This document shows positions 8,120 through 16,988 of a DNA stretch of 64,000 bases, piece by piece. The notes beneath the pieces are model-generated. The model worked only from the letters and a program-made list of their open reading frames with translations, ran no database searches and was not told the DNA's origin. The position numbers and the translations under genes were made by a program. Source of the DNA: Cohnella panacarvi Gsoil 349 (GTDB lineage: Bacteria > Bacillota > Bacilli > Paenibacillales > Paenibacillaceae); NCBI RefSeq assembly GCF_000515335.1, contig NZ_KI911563.1, forward strand, positions 4,014,338 through 4,078,337, read 5' to 3'. The stretch's first letter is position 1; each line of letters begins with the position of its first letter.

Positions 8120-9342
8120 CGCGCTTGTCGCTGCGGTCGCAGCGGCTCGATCGGCTCGGATCGGCGATATTCGCCGAAGTGGCGGGCTGGAAGCGCGAAG
8201 CGAGGGAGCGGGGGATCGAGGTGATCAGCCTTGATATCGGGAGTCCGGATCAACCTCCCGCCGAGAACATACGCGAGGCTTTGGCTGCCGCAGCGATGAA
8301 ACCGGACAGCTACAGCTATCCGGGAACGGAGGGGACGTTCGGGTTCCGCCGCAAGGTCGCGGAATGGTTCAAATACCGGTTTAACGTCGAGCTGGACCCG
8401 GATCGCGAGATCGTCTCGTTGATGGGAACTCAGGACGGGCTGGGACACCTGGCGCTCGCGATCACGGACCCGGGCGATGCGGCTTTGCTGCCCGACCCCG
8501 GCTATCCGGTGTACGGAGCAGGACTGGCGGTTGCCGGCGTCGAGGCGATTCCGCTTCCGCTTGACGCGGCGAACGGCTATTTGCCTGATTTCGAAGCCGT
8601 TTCCGAAGCGGTATGGCGGCGCGTGAAGTTCATGATCTTGAACTACCCGAGCAACCCGCTCTCCGTCACCGCCGACTTGGCTTTCTTCGAGAGGGCGGTA
8701 CACGCCGCGCGGAAGCACGGCGTGCTGCTCGTTCACGATAACGCATACAGCGAGATGGCGTTCGAAGGCGCGAAGCCCCCGAGCGTGCTGGAGGTTCCCG
8801 GCGCGTTCGACGTGGCGATCGAGTTCCATTCGTTATCGAAGTCTTTCCATATGGCCGGCACGCGCATCGGCTTTGCCGTAGGCAACCGCGACATCTTGGC
8901 ATCGCTTCGCGCGCTCAAAAATCAAATCGACTTCGGCGTCTTCCTCGCGACGCAAGAAGCGGGAATCGCGGCATTGGAGCAGGATATGACAGCTCCGCGA
9001 CCGGTCGCTGCGTTATACGAGCGGCGCAGGGACGCATTCGTCGGCGCGCTTAGATCGTACGGTTGGAACGTGCCGTCGCCCGCCGCGACGATGTTCCTCT
9101 GGGCGCCGGTTCCGGCAGGCTGGACGTCTCGCAAGTTTTCGCAAGCTTTGCTCGAGTCGACGGGGGTCGCCACGATTCCGGGCAACGCTTTCGGGGAACG
9201 GGGAGAAGGCTACGTGCGGCTCGCGCTCGTCGAGCCGGAGGAACGGCTGCGGGAGGCGGCTCGCAGGGTCGGGGAATTTATGCGGAGCGAAGATGTCAAT
9301 AACTTCTCGCGGCATGCGGTAGAGAAGTCCGGGCTCGAATGA
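8116..9342 (+). CDS. Class I/II aminotransferase (LL-DAP aminotransferase-like)
   Basis: 408 residues; ATG at 8116 overlaps the previous stop by 4 bp. Fold-type I motifs: DIGSPDQPP near residue 38, YSYPGTEG near 68, NYPSNPLS near 176, HDNAYSEM near 207, and the PLP lysine in HSLSKSFHMAGTRIGF near residue 241. The spacing resembles LL-diaminopimelate aminotransferases and related MalY/DapL enzymes, but the substrate is not certain. It is the last gene of the tightly packed 6180-9342 run. Confidence 0.85.
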   Translation: MTRLSLRSQRLDRLGSAIFAEVAGWKREARERGIEVISLDIGSPDQPPAENIREALAAAAMKPDSYSYPGTEGTFGFRRKVAEWFKYRFNVELDPDREIVSLMGTQDGLGHLALAITDPGDAALLPDPGYPVYGAGLAVAGVEAIPLPLDAANGYLPDFEAVSEAVWRRVKFMILNYPSNPLSVTADLAFFERAVHAARKHGVLLVHDNAYSEMAFEGAKPPSVLEVPGAFDVAIEFHSLSKSFHMAGTRIGFAVGNRDILASLRALKNQIDFGVFLATQEAGIAALEQDMTAPRPVAALYERRRDAFVGALRSYGWNVPSPAATMFLWAPVPAGWTSRKFSQALLESTGVATIPGNAFGERGEGYVRLALVEPEERLREAARRVGEFMRSEDVNNFSRHAVEKSGLE

Positions 9343-9396
9343 TAGAATTAACGGTAGATTATCGCTATTTATTTTATCGTATTGGGGCGGAATGGA

Positions 9397-10287
9397 TTGC
9401 AAACATCGAAGGATAGAGTCATGCTCGTCGACGGTATGGCGTTGTTGTTCCGCGGCTACTACGCCAATGCTTACGGCGGTTATATCCGCAAGACGAAAGC
9501 GGGACTTCCGACGAACGCCGTCTACGGCTTCGTGAAATATTTGCTGGACGCTTGCCGCGAGTTCCGGCCGACGCACGTCGTTTGCTGCTGGGACATGGGC
9601 AGCAAGACGCTGCGCACCGACAAGTTCGCGGATTACAAAGGCAATCGTCCGGATGCGCCGCAGGACTTGATTCCGCAGTTCGACCTGGTGAAAGACGTCG
9701 TCAGCGGGTTCGACATTCCGAATATCGGCATGGTCGGCTATGAAGCGGACGACTGCATCGGCACGTTATCCCGTCAGCTCAGTTCGCATATGGACGTGTA
9801 TATTCTGACCGGCGACCATGATATGCTGCAGCTCGTGGACGAGCGAGTGAAAGTCGCCATCATGAAAAAAGGTCCGTCCAACTACGCGGTCTACGATCCG
9901 GAGACGTTGCTCGCGGAGAAGCGGCTGACCGCCCAACAGTTCATCGATCTTAAGGGGCTGATCGGCGACACGTCCGACAACTACCCGGGAGTGCGCGGCA
10001 TCGGCGAGAAGACGGCGACGAAGCTGCTGAACGATTACGCCTCGATCGAAGGCATTCTCGAGAACTTGGCCGAGCTGCCGAAGGGCGTCAGAGCGAAAAT
10101 CGAAGCAGACGTCGAGATGCTCCACCTATGCCGAGAGCTGGCGACGATCATGCTCGATGCGCCGGTCAACTGCACGCCGGAACAGTGCGTATGGCGCCCT
10201 GAGCAAGCGAAGATTGCCGCATTGTTCGAGGAGCTCGAATTCAACAGCCTCGTGAAAGAAGTCGGCAAGTTGATCGCGGTATCGTAA
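9397..10287 (+). CDS. 5'-3' exonuclease (Pol I-type 5' nuclease domain, YpcP/ExoIX-like)
   Basis: 296 residues. MLVDGMALLFRGYYA near the start, FDLVKDVVS, EADDCIGT near 114, TGDHDMLQL near 133 and KGLIGDTSDNYPGVRGIGEKTA near 185 (helix-hairpin-helix) give the metal-binding acidic residues and DNA-binding motif of flap endonucleases. There is no polymerase domain. TTG at 9397 was preferred because GGGG lies 9 bp upstream; a TTG at 9382 is the alternative. It would remove RNA primers or flaps. Its stop codon TAA is followed immediately, without spacer, by array B. Confidence 0.9.
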   Translation: MQTSKDRVMLVDGMALLFRGYYANAYGGYIRKTKAGLPTNAVYGFVKYLLDACREFRPTHVVCCWDMGSKTLRTDKFADYKGNRPDAPQDLIPQFDLVKDVVSGFDIPNIGMVGYEADDCIGTLSRQLSSHMDVYILTGDHDMLQLVDERVKVAIMKKGPSNYAVYDPETLLAEKRLTAQQFIDLKGLIGDTSDNYPGVRGIGEKTATKLLNDYASIEGILENLAELPKGVRAKIEADVEMLHLCRELATIMLDAPVNCTPEQCVWRPEQAKIAALFEELEFNSLVKEVGKLIAVS

Positions 10288-10556
10288 GTGCCTCTAAATG
10301 CGCCGCTGTGGCGGATACTCGAGGAAATAGAGGTAAATGTGCCTCTAAATGCGCCGATGGACCGAGTTTCGAGGAAATAAGATCTCGCGGTGTCACTAAA
10401 TGTGCCGATGGACCGAGTTTCGAAGAAATAAGATCGCGCGGTGTCATTAAATGCACCGATGGACCGAGTTTCAAGGAAATAAGATCGCGTGGTGTCATTA
10501 AATGCGCCGATGGACCGAGTTTCGAAGAAATAAGATCGCGCGGTGTCACTAAATAG
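10288..10556. repeat. Array B: five 51-bp tandem units abutting a stop codon
   Basis: Units begin at 10288, 10339, 10390, 10441 and 10492, exactly 51 bp apart, with a 14-bp partial sixth at 10543. The first base follows the TAA of the exonuclease gene. Common core: TAAATGCGCCGATGGACCGA and GTTTCGAAGAAATAAGATCG. Unit 1 is the most divergent and contains CGCC-GCTGT-GGCG and CCTCTA/TAGAGG inverted arms. Several frames stay open because 51 is a multiple of three; I do not regard them as genes. Confidence 0.93.
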
Positions 10557-10577
10557 AGATGAGGTCTTTGTGCAAAG

Positions 10578-12065
10578 ATGAGGACAAGAACGTTGAAGCA
10601 AATCATCGCCTTAACCTTATGCGCCGGTATGCTGATGACCGGTTCCTATGCGGAAGTGGCCGGACCGGCAAGTCCGACGGCACCCGTACCGCCCGCGCCG
10701 CCGACCGTGCCGAATCCCGTCGCTCCTTCCGCGCCGCTGGGCAGCCCGTCCGAAGCGTCGGGATCGGCGTCGCAAGGTCCCGTATCCCCGTTCGCCTGCC
10801 CGGCGGAAGTCATCCGAATTCCGCTCAATAAGCGCATGGATTTAGCCGCGCTGATCCGCTCGCCCGCCGACAGCGCCTACTCGGTCTCGAACGCGAAGGT
10901 CGCGAGGGTGACCGGAGACGGACTCGTCGTCCCGCTCGCCAAAGGCGAAGCAGCCGTCATCGCCAAAGGATGGAAGCAAGAGCCGGACGGCGCGTTCCAA
11001 GCATACACCTGCGCTGCGAGAATACAGATCGCCGACGCCGTATCGGTGAAGCTGACAACGCAACCAAAAGCCGAGCTGCGCAAAATCAAAGTCGGCAAGA
11101 AGACGTTCGACGTGCACACCGTCACGATCCCGAAAGGAATGCCCGTCGATATCGGCTTGGCGGGCAACGCGGTCGGCAAAGTCGAAGCGCTGAAGAGTCT
11201 CGCCGCCCGGCGCAAAGCGGATTTCGCCGTTAACGGGACGTTCTTCGAAGCTTACGACGAAGAAGGCGACCCGCAGGAACCGCTAGGCAACCTGATCAAA
11301 GACGGAGAAGCCGTACACCTGGGCAATTACGGCACGACGATCGGGTTTACCGCCGACGGCCGGGCGAAGATGGATACGCTGCGAATCAAAATTCAAGGCG
11401 GCGGCAACGGCAGCTATACCTACCCGAACAACTGGTACGCGACGTTCGCGAACCGTACGCCGAATCCCGAAGGCAATTCCTCGATCCTGTTCACGCCCGC
11501 GCGGGGCGCCAAGCTCGGTTTCGCCTACGGGACGGCCGTCGTGGTCAAAGCAGGCGTAGTCGCTCAAATTGCCGAGGACACGGATGTCGCGATTCCGCGG
11601 GACGGTTTCGTCGTCGTGCTGAACGGAGCGGAACGCAAGTCGCTTCGCGCGAAGTTCGAGGTCGGTAAAAGAATCCATTATCGGCTGAAGTATACGGATA
11701 TGAACGGGAAAGAAATCGATTGGGGAGACGTCGTCACCGCCGTCGGAGCGGGACCTCGCGTGCTCAAAGACGGACAAGCATACAACGATGCGGTAACCGA
11801 AGGGTTCAAACAGGAGAAAATATTAAGTACGCCGGCAGCCCGAAGCGGAATCGGAATCCGCAAAGACGGCAGCGTCGTGATCGTGACGGTCAATAACGCG
11901 ACGATTAAAGATTTGGGAGAAATTCTTCGCGCGGCCGGCGCCGCGCAGGGGATGAATCTGGACGGAGGCGCATCGTCCGGTCTATTCGCCGCAGGGCGAA
12001 TGCTGACTGCGCCGGGGCGGCAGATCAGCAATTCGCTGCTCTTCGGCGTCGGACTGATCCATTAG
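10578..12065 (+). CDS. Secreted phosphodiester glycosidase (NAGPA/DUF2233) domain protein
   Basis: 495 residues. The N-terminus is a signal peptide (RTRTLKQ, then a hydrophobic stretch to about residue 26), followed by a Pro/Ala/Ser-rich linker (30-70) and a small Ig-like/BIG-type region (75-150). The C-terminal 330 residues match the NAGPA family: FAVNGTFFE near 215 and the hallmark MNLDGGASSGLF near 458. NAGPA-family enzymes cleave phosphodiester-linked sugars and are found in cell-wall or exopolysaccharide metabolism. The ATG at 10578 has only a weak ribosome site. It would act outside the membrane. Confidence 0.85.
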   Translation: MRTRTLKQIIALTLCAGMLMTGSYAEVAGPASPTAPVPPAPPTVPNPVAPSAPLGSPSEASGSASQGPVSPFACPAEVIRIPLNKRMDLAALIRSPADSAYSVSNAKVARVTGDGLVVPLAKGEAAVIAKGWKQEPDGAFQAYTCAARIQIADAVSVKLTTQPKAELRKIKVGKKTFDVHTVTIPKGMPVDIGLAGNAVGKVEALKSLAARRKADFAVNGTFFEAYDEEGDPQEPLGNLIKDGEAVHLGNYGTTIGFTADGRAKMDTLRIKIQGGGNGSYTYPNNWYATFANRTPNPEGNSSILFTPARGAKLGFAYGTAVVVKAGVVAQIAEDTDVAIPRDGFVVVLNGAERKSLRAKFEVGKRIHYRLKYTDMNGKEIDWGDVVTAVGAGPRVLKDGQAYNDAVTEGFKQEKILSTPAARSGIGIRKDGSVVIVTVNNATIKDLGEILRAAGAAQGMNLDGGASSGLFAAGRMLTAPGRQISNSLLFGVGLIH

Positions 12066-12310
12066 GCGTCCTTATCGCCCGGATAGACCCGATCCAGATC
12101 TTCATGGAGCTGTTTGTTCTCGTAATCGTAGGGATTCGCGGCGCTTTGGTTACCTCTCCAAGGCGTGCTCTTCCCAAGCGAGGGCGAAGGAAGGACGGCT
12201 CCGTACGGACCTTCCGGAAACTCTTCGCTGGCCAGCTCCACCCGGACTTTCTCGATAATGACGTCGTCTTCGACCGGCCTTCGGCTCTTCTTCGAACGGA
12301 ACGGTAGCAT
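12062..12310 (-). CDS. Small hypothetical protein (82 aa)
   Basis: Starts at 12310 with GGGAGG 9 bp upstream on the minus strand and ends overlapping the convergent NAGPA stop by 4 bp. The N-terminus is basic (RSKKSRR), the middle has EEFPEGPYGA and the C-terminus is acidic with YDYENKQLHEDL. No known domain is apparent and there is no membrane segment. The good ribosome site and codon quality support a real gene. The gap to the next minus-strand gene is 60 bp. Confidence 0.6.
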   Translation of the reverse strand: MLPFRSKKSRRPVEDDVIIEKVRVELASEEFPEGPYGAVLPSPSLGKSTPWRGNQSAANPYDYENKQLHEDLDRVYPGDKDA

Positions 12311-12370
12311 GTCGGAAACCTCCCTGGAGTCGGTTGAGTTTCCACACAGGATGCCCCGATCGCCGCCGGC

Positions 12371-12661
12371 TTAGTCGGTGAAATTAACGGCTCCGAGCAC
12401 GAGCACGAGAAACTGGGCAAGCTCGCCTGCTTCCTCTTCGGTAATGCGGAAGACGGATTCGAGCACGCCCTCCTCTTCGAGATCGTCTGGCCCTAGAATC
12501 GCGCTGCGGCCGAACTGCAAGTCGGTGACGAGCTTTTTGCCGTAGAACCGGTTCGTCGTCAAGATCGCCAGATCGAATCGCTTTAAGCTAGGCGTGATGA
12601 ACGTCACGAACCGGGTTGTCGTCTGTTCGGTGGAATCGGATAGATAATCGAAATCTTTCAT
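12371..12661 (-). CDS. DUF3055-type small cytosolic protein
   Basis: 96 residues. Motifs TRFVTFITPSLKRFDLAI, RFYGKKLV and GPDDLEEEGVLE, with an acidic helical C-terminus, match the DUF3055 family of Bacillales as I remember it. The start has CAAGGAGG upstream on the minus strand. A well-formed sigma-A promoter lies just upstream (12700-12728). Function unknown. Confidence 0.65.
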   Translation of the reverse strand: MKDFDYLSDSTEQTTTRFVTFITPSLKRFDLAILTTNRFYGKKLVTDLQFGRSAILGPDDLEEEGVLESVFRITEEEAGELAQFLVLVLGAVNFTD

Positions 12662-12699
12662 TGCGGAATGAATCCTCCTTGGCGCAAGTCGCTGTCCCC

Positions 12700-12728
12700 A
12701 TTATAAAGCAACGCAGGGGTATTGCCTA
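12700..12728 (-). promoter_or_regulatory. Sigma-A promoter for the DUF3055 gene
   Basis: On the minus strand: -35 TAGGCA (12723-12728), 17-bp spacer, -10 TATAAT (12700-12705). The -10 is perfect and the -35 matches 4 of 6. The start codon lies about 40 bp downstream. Confidence 0.6.
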
Positions 12729-12778
12729 ACGTTAACAATTTTGATAATGTGGAATTGTTCATGTTAGCAGGAGAGAGG

Positions 12779-12816
12779 AAGCACCTCATCGCCGATTCGG
12801 CGGGGGGTGCTTTTTT
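12779..12816 (+). terminator. Stem-loop with T run upstream of the HRDC gene
   Basis: AAGCACC-TCAT-CGCCG-ATT-CGGCG-GGG-GGTGCTTTTTTG. Two stacked stems (7 and 5 pairs) followed by six T. No plus-strand gene precedes it within 700 bp, so it may attenuate transcription into the HRDC gene or end a short unrecognised transcript. Confidence 0.6.
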
Positions 12817-12901
12817 GCGTTGATGTCACGCGGACAGCCTCCTCCGAACGCTGCGGCTTGAACGACCATATCGCCGTCGTACGGCAAGAGGAGGAGCCAT
12901 G

Positions 12902-13906
12902 ATGAACGTCGTATTTCTGAATCAATTCGAACGGGTGGCTATTCAGGGCGGTCAGGAGGAGCGGGCGCACGTATTCATCGGAGAGCAGCAGGGCATATGG
13001 AATGCGGGGTGGCGGTCCGCTGACGCAAGCGAGACGTCCGAGGAGGACGTCTGGTATGAAGGGATGAGCTGGGAGGAGCTGCTCGCGGCATTCCGGCACG
13101 GCGTTGCCGGGAAGATGAAACAAGGCTTCCGGCCGCTCATCGACGGCATGCTGGAGGAGACGCCGTTCTGGGAGCGCCGTCCTGCGTTGCCGCAGTTGCT
13201 GCAATGCTACGCGGACATGCAAGAGGCCGGCGAGACGGTGGACAAGCTGAGACAGTGGCGGCGTGCGAAGGCGTCCGCGGAGAAGAAGTCCGCTTACTTG
13301 ATCGCGACGAACCGGGAGCTGCAGATGCTGGCCGTATTTTTGCCCCGGACGATCGAGGAACTGCTCGAAATTCCCGGCTTCGGCAAAGCGAAGGCGGACA
13401 AGTACGGCAACGAGCTGATCGACGAGTTGAAAGACGAGGAGCGGCAGCGCAAGTTCCCGTTGGCGGGCTGGGTACCCGAAGCCGTATCCGCCGAGCAGCT
13501 GTCCGTCTGGCTATTCGGCCTGAAGGAAGAGAAGCACGGGAAGGCGCTGGCCGCCGTGCGAGAGAAGCGCGCGCTGCTATACGGAATCCGGGACGGCCGG
13601 ACGTTGGAGCAGCTTGAATCCGCGTTGAATTGCCCGCGGCGTGCATTGGTCGAAAGAATCGAGAAGCTCGACGAGGAAGGATACGACGTTCTGTCCGTCG
13701 TGAACCAAGAGCTGTCCGGGCTCTCGGAGGAGGAGGTCCGCCAGATCGAGTCGGCGCTCGGCGAGCTCGGCGATAAGTACTTAAAGCCGCTCCTTCGCAA
13801 AGTATACGGCGACGTTCGCACGAATGAACAAGAAACGGAGCGTCAGTACGTAAAGCTGAGAATGGCGCGGATTCGGTTCCGCCGAACGAGCAGAACGGCG
13901 ATATAA
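12902..13906 (+). CDS. HRDC-domain protein
   Basis: About 334 residues (ATG at 12899 is an alternative start; AGGAGG fits 12902 better). Residues about 118-190 form an HRDC domain (LRQWRRAKASAEKKSAYLIA, then PRTIEELLEIPGFGKAKADK), the helical nucleic-acid-binding module of RecQ helicases and RNase D. The N-terminal 115 residues and the C-terminal part (about 200-310) have no recognised enzyme motif; the latter looks like a helix-turn-helix (LEQLESALNCPRRALVERI). No helicase motor is present. Probably a DNA-binding accessory factor. Confidence 0.72.
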   Translation: MNVVFLNQFERVAIQGGQEERAHVFIGEQQGIWNAGWRSADASETSEEDVWYEGMSWEELLAAFRHGVAGKMKQGFRPLIDGMLEETPFWERRPALPQLLQCYADMQEAGETVDKLRQWRRAKASAEKKSAYLIATNRELQMLAVFLPRTIEELLEIPGFGKAKADKYGNELIDELKDEERQRKFPLAGWVPEAVSAEQLSVWLFGLKEEKHGKALAAVREKRALLYGIRDGRTLEQLESALNCPRRALVERIEKLDEEGYDVLSVVNQELSGLSEEEVRQIESALGELGDKYLKPLLRKVYGDVRTNEQETERQYVKLRMARIRFRRTSRTAI

Positions 13907-14020
13907 GGCCGGATACGGGAACGTTCAGGGTTAAACGGCGGCTGTGTTACCTTCTCCGGCATCTGAACGCGTGTTATAGTAGGCAGGAACTGCGAAAAGT
14001 ACACCGGAGGCACAGTCAGA

Positions 14021-15406
14021 ATGAAAACCGAATCTAAAATGTCCTTATGGACGTTATCTTGGCCGATCATGATCGAGATGTTCCTGCAATTCGCGATCGG
14101 TACGGCCGATACGCTGATGGTGAGCCGCATCTCCAACGATGCGGTAGCCGTCGTCGGCTTTGCGAACCAGTTTTTCAACGCGGTTATGGTCGTATTCATG
14201 CTCGTAACGAGCGGAGCGGGCATCTTGATCGCGCAACGGCTAGGCGCGGGGCAGCATCGCGACGCGCGTATGCTCGGCACGATGGCCATTATGATTACGA
14301 GTATCCTTGGCGTCATCGTCAGCGTGGCGATCTTCTTCTCCGCGGGTTCGCTAGCGGAGGCGCTTAACGTACCTGCCGAGATTTTGCCGCTGGCCGACGA
14401 CTATATGACGATCGTCGGAGCGGGGATGATTCTGACCGCGCTTAACGTAGCGCTTAGCACTTGCGTTCGCAATACGGGCGATACGAAATCGCCGATGTAT
14501 ATCGCGTTCGGCATGAACATCCTGCACGTCATCCTGAACGCTTGCTTTATTTTCGGCGCGCTCGGCTTTCCGAAGTGGGGACTGACCGGCGTCGCGCTCT
14601 CGACTGTAATCGTCAGATTGCTCGGGGTACTCGTGCTCATTCGGTTGTTCCGGCACGCGTTCGGATCGAAAATCGCCTGGAGAGAGTTCCTGCAGTACAA
14701 GATCAGACTGCTTAAGGATGTGCTGCGCATCGGTTGGCCGATGAGCTTGAACGGTGCGTCGTGGACGTTATCCCAGCTGGCGATCTTCAGCATTATCGGC
14801 ATTATGGGCACGAACGAGCTAGCGGCCAGAACATACATGAATACGATGGAATCGTTCGCGTTCACCGTCGGATGGTCGCTGGCCATCGCCGCGCAAATTC
14901 AAGTCGCCTACTTCTTCGGAGCGGGCAAGTTCAAGGATGCGTATAACTGCTGTTATCGCGCCTTGTGGATCGGCCTTCTCCTCGTCACGCTGAATACGGG
15001 AATCATGCTCGTGTTCCGCGAGTCGATTCTGAACTACTTCACCGAAGACGCTTGGATCATCGACACGGCGATTAAACTGTTGTGGCTCAACTTGATCCTG
15101 CAGCCCGGCAAGATGCTGAACATGGCGCTCGGGCAATCGGTAAGCGCGATCGGCGACGCCCGGTATTCGATGATGGTCTCGCTGCCATGCATGTGGATTC
15201 TCGCATTCGGGCTGTCCTACGCGCTGGGCTTATCGATGGAGTGGGGGTTGTACGGCGTATATGTCGGCATGATTCTCGACGAATATACGCGGGGCGTCGT
15301 CATGTGGTTCCGCTGGCGCAAGCACCGGAAATCCGGCAAGCTTGCCGAGCAAGCTGCTCCGAAGTTGGACGGCATCGGCGCGGCGCAGGCCGGAGTAACG
15401 GTATAA
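14021..15406 (+). CDS. MATE family efflux transporter
   Basis: 461 residues with about 12 hydrophobic segments. The N-terminal SWPIMIEMFLQFAIGTADTL and its echo in the second half (IGWPMSLNGASWTLSQLAIF near 240) show the two-fold MATE repeat. These proteins export cationic compounds using Na+ or H+ gradients. CGGAGG lies 11 bp before the ATG. A strong bidirectional terminator follows and separates it from the convergent corA gene. Confidence 0.9.
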   Translation: MKTESKMSLWTLSWPIMIEMFLQFAIGTADTLMVSRISNDAVAVVGFANQFFNAVMVVFMLVTSGAGILIAQRLGAGQHRDARMLGTMAIMITSILGVIVSVAIFFSAGSLAEALNVPAEILPLADDYMTIVGAGMILTALNVALSTCVRNTGDTKSPMYIAFGMNILHVILNACFIFGALGFPKWGLTGVALSTVIVRLLGVLVLIRLFRHAFGSKIAWREFLQYKIRLLKDVLRIGWPMSLNGASWTLSQLAIFSIIGIMGTNELAARTYMNTMESFAFTVGWSLAIAAQIQVAYFFGAGKFKDAYNCCYRALWIGLLLVTLNTGIMLVFRESILNYFTEDAWIIDTAIKLLWLNLILQPGKMLNMALGQSVSAIGDARYSMMVSLPCMWILAFGLSYALGLSMEWGLYGVYVGMILDEYTRGVVMWFRWRKHRKSGKLAEQAAPKLDGIGAAQAGVTV

Positions 15407-15410
15407 CAAC

Positions 15411-15461
15411 AAAGGAGCAAGGAACTTTCGCGGAACCGCGAATTCCTTGCTCCTTATTTCG
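15411..15461. terminator. Bidirectional terminator between MATE gene and corA
   Basis: AAGGAGCAAGGAA pairs with TTCCTTGCTCCTT (13 bp), with a nested CGCGG/CCGCG. It is followed by TTATTTC on the plus strand and preceded by an A-rich stretch, so it can serve both convergent genes. Confidence 0.85.
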
Positions 15462-15467
15462 TTCCCG

Positions 15468-16403
15468 TCATAGCCAATCCTTCTTGCGGAACAGATAGAA
15501 CATTCCGATGCCGATGAACGTCATAAGAACGATCAGAACGATCGAGCCGTAATGATAATGCATGCCGGGAATGAAATCGAAGTTCATCCCGTAAATGCCC
15601 GTAATGAAAGTAAGAGGCATGAAGATCGTCGTTAATGCGGTAAACACGCGCATGATTTCGTTCGCCCGGTTCGCGAGGCTCGACTGGTACGCTTCCCGCA
15701 AGTTCGCCATCAGATCGCGGTACGTCTCGAACGTCTCGGATATCTTAACGGCGTTCTCGTGAATGTCGCCGAAATACTTCTGAAGCTGGTCGTCGATCAG
15801 CCGAAGCTCTTTGCGGTTCAGCGTGCTGATCACGTCGCGCTGCGGTCCGAGCACTTTCTTCAGCCACAGAATTTCGCTTCGCAGACCGATGATCTCCGTC
15901 AGATGGGACTTCTTCGTATGCATGAGGATATCTTCCTCAAGACTTTCGATGCGCGCCTCGATCCGGTCGCCTACTGAGAAGTAGTTGTCGACGACAAGGT
16001 CGACGAGATGGTAGAGGAAGCGGTCGGCCGTATTAACCTCTTGTTCCCAGAGGATCGGCTTGACGCTGCGCAACTCGTTGATCTTCGTGCGCGTGACGGT
16101 AATCAAATAATGACGGCCTAGGAAAATGTTCAGCGCGCGCAAGAAGATTTCTTCGTCGTCGAATCGGATGCTGTTGATCACGAGGAAATATTGGTTCTCG
16201 TAAATTTCAAGCTTGGGCCGCTGTTCTTCCTCCGTCATGCAGTCCTCGACGGCAAGGTCGTGCAAGCCGAATAAAGGCTGCAGGACGATAAGGTCGTCGA
16301 TGTCGGCATCGATCCAATAAAAGCCGTTGGACGGAGGCAGCAGCGTTTCGTTAATATCCTCGATCGGCGTGAATACGCCGTTGTTCACGAGCCTGATTTT
16401 CAT
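15468..16403 (-). CDS. corA: CorA-type Mg2+/Co2+ transporter
   Basis: 311 residues. The long N-terminal cytosolic domain (1-245) includes the willow helix region; the C-terminus has two transmembrane helices with the selectivity motif YGMNF between them near residue 273 and a basic RKKDWL tail. This is the pentameric CorA channel for divalent cations. Start ATG at 16403 with AAAGGAGCG upstream on the minus strand. Transcribed toward the MATE gene. Confidence 0.93.
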   Translation of the reverse strand: MKIRLVNNGVFTPIEDINETLLPPSNGFYWIDADIDDLIVLQPLFGLHDLAVEDCMTEEEQRPKLEIYENQYFLVINSIRFDDEEIFLRALNIFLGRHYLITVTRTKINELRSVKPILWEQEVNTADRFLYHLVDLVVDNYFSVGDRIEARIESLEEDILMHTKKSHLTEIIGLRSEILWLKKVLGPQRDVISTLNRKELRLIDDQLQKYFGDIHENAVKISETFETYRDLMANLREAYQSSLANRANEIMRVFTALTTIFMPLTFITGIYGMNFDFIPGMHYHYGSIVLIVLMTFIGIGMFYLFRKKDWL

Positions 16404-16478
16404 AGGATTCGCTCCTTTGCATGATCGCTGAAGTTCGAACGTTCATGCAGGACGACATCCGCGCGTGATCGGGAAGCC

Positions 16479-16592
16479 TTACCGGACAAGCGATGAAGCC
16501 GGTCTGGAAGGGTTTCCCTGCGCATAATCGGAATACCATCCTGCGTTCATATAGCTGATGCTCCCATTAGGACTGGGCGTATCGCCTTCCAT
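16479..16592 (-). CDS. Possible small peptide gene (37 aa)
   Basis: Minus-strand ATG at 16592 is preceded by AAGGGGG at 8-bp spacing. The peptide begins MEGDTPSPNGSISYMNAGWY and is hydrophilic. I recognise no family. It is listed because the ribosome site is strong and the composition is not that of a random reading frame; it may also be chance. Confidence 0.35.
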   Translation of the reverse strand: MEGDTPSPNGSISYMNAGWYSDYAQGNPSRPASSLVR

Positions 16593-16717
16593 TGCGGCTT
16601 CCCCCTTTGCTCCGTTCATCTTGCGCTCGTACCGCGCGGTTAACGTGATAAGTATAATCCTCACCCCAGTTCCCTTTCAAGGAGAAAATACGACACCGTT
16701 ACGCGTTGCCCGGCGGC

Positions 16718-16746
16718 TTGACGGGTCCGGCGATTTCGGGTACATT
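16718..16746 (+). promoter_or_regulatory. Sigma-A promoter of the S-box methionine operon
   Basis: TTGACG (16718-16723), a 17-bp spacer, then TACATT (16741-16746). A GGTTA-GCT-TAACC inverted repeat follows at 16749-16761, around the expected transcription start. The riboswitch aptamer begins about 35 bp downstream of the start. Confidence 0.75.
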
Positions 16747-16786
16747 AAGGTTAGCTTAACCTACAACTGAATACGAGTTTTGCCAT

Positions 16787-16953
16787 CTTATCAAGAGCAG
16801 GCGGAGGGACTAGCCCGATGAAGCCCGGCAACCGGCGTCACCCATGACGCACGGTGCTAATTCTTGCGGAAACAGCAATGTTTCTGACAGATGAGAAGGG
16901 CGCCGCGTACGTTACCTGTTACACGACCCTTCTTAAGTAAGGGTCGTTTTTAT
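16787..16953 (+). ncRNA. SAM-I riboswitch (S-box) with terminator
   Basis: The aptamer starts CTTATCAAGAG-CAGGCGGAGGGACT, continues AGCCCGATGAAGCCCGGCAACC, and closes with GATGAGAAG pairing back to the 5' strand: all canonical S-box conserved segments. It is followed by an intrinsic terminator ACGACCCTT-CTTAAGT-AAGGGTCGTTTTT (16923-16952). SAM binding should stabilise the terminator and switch off the downstream metA-metI-patB operon. Confidence 0.95.
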
Positions 16954-16988
16954 TATGTCATCAGAAGTTAGAGCGGGGAGGAACGAAC

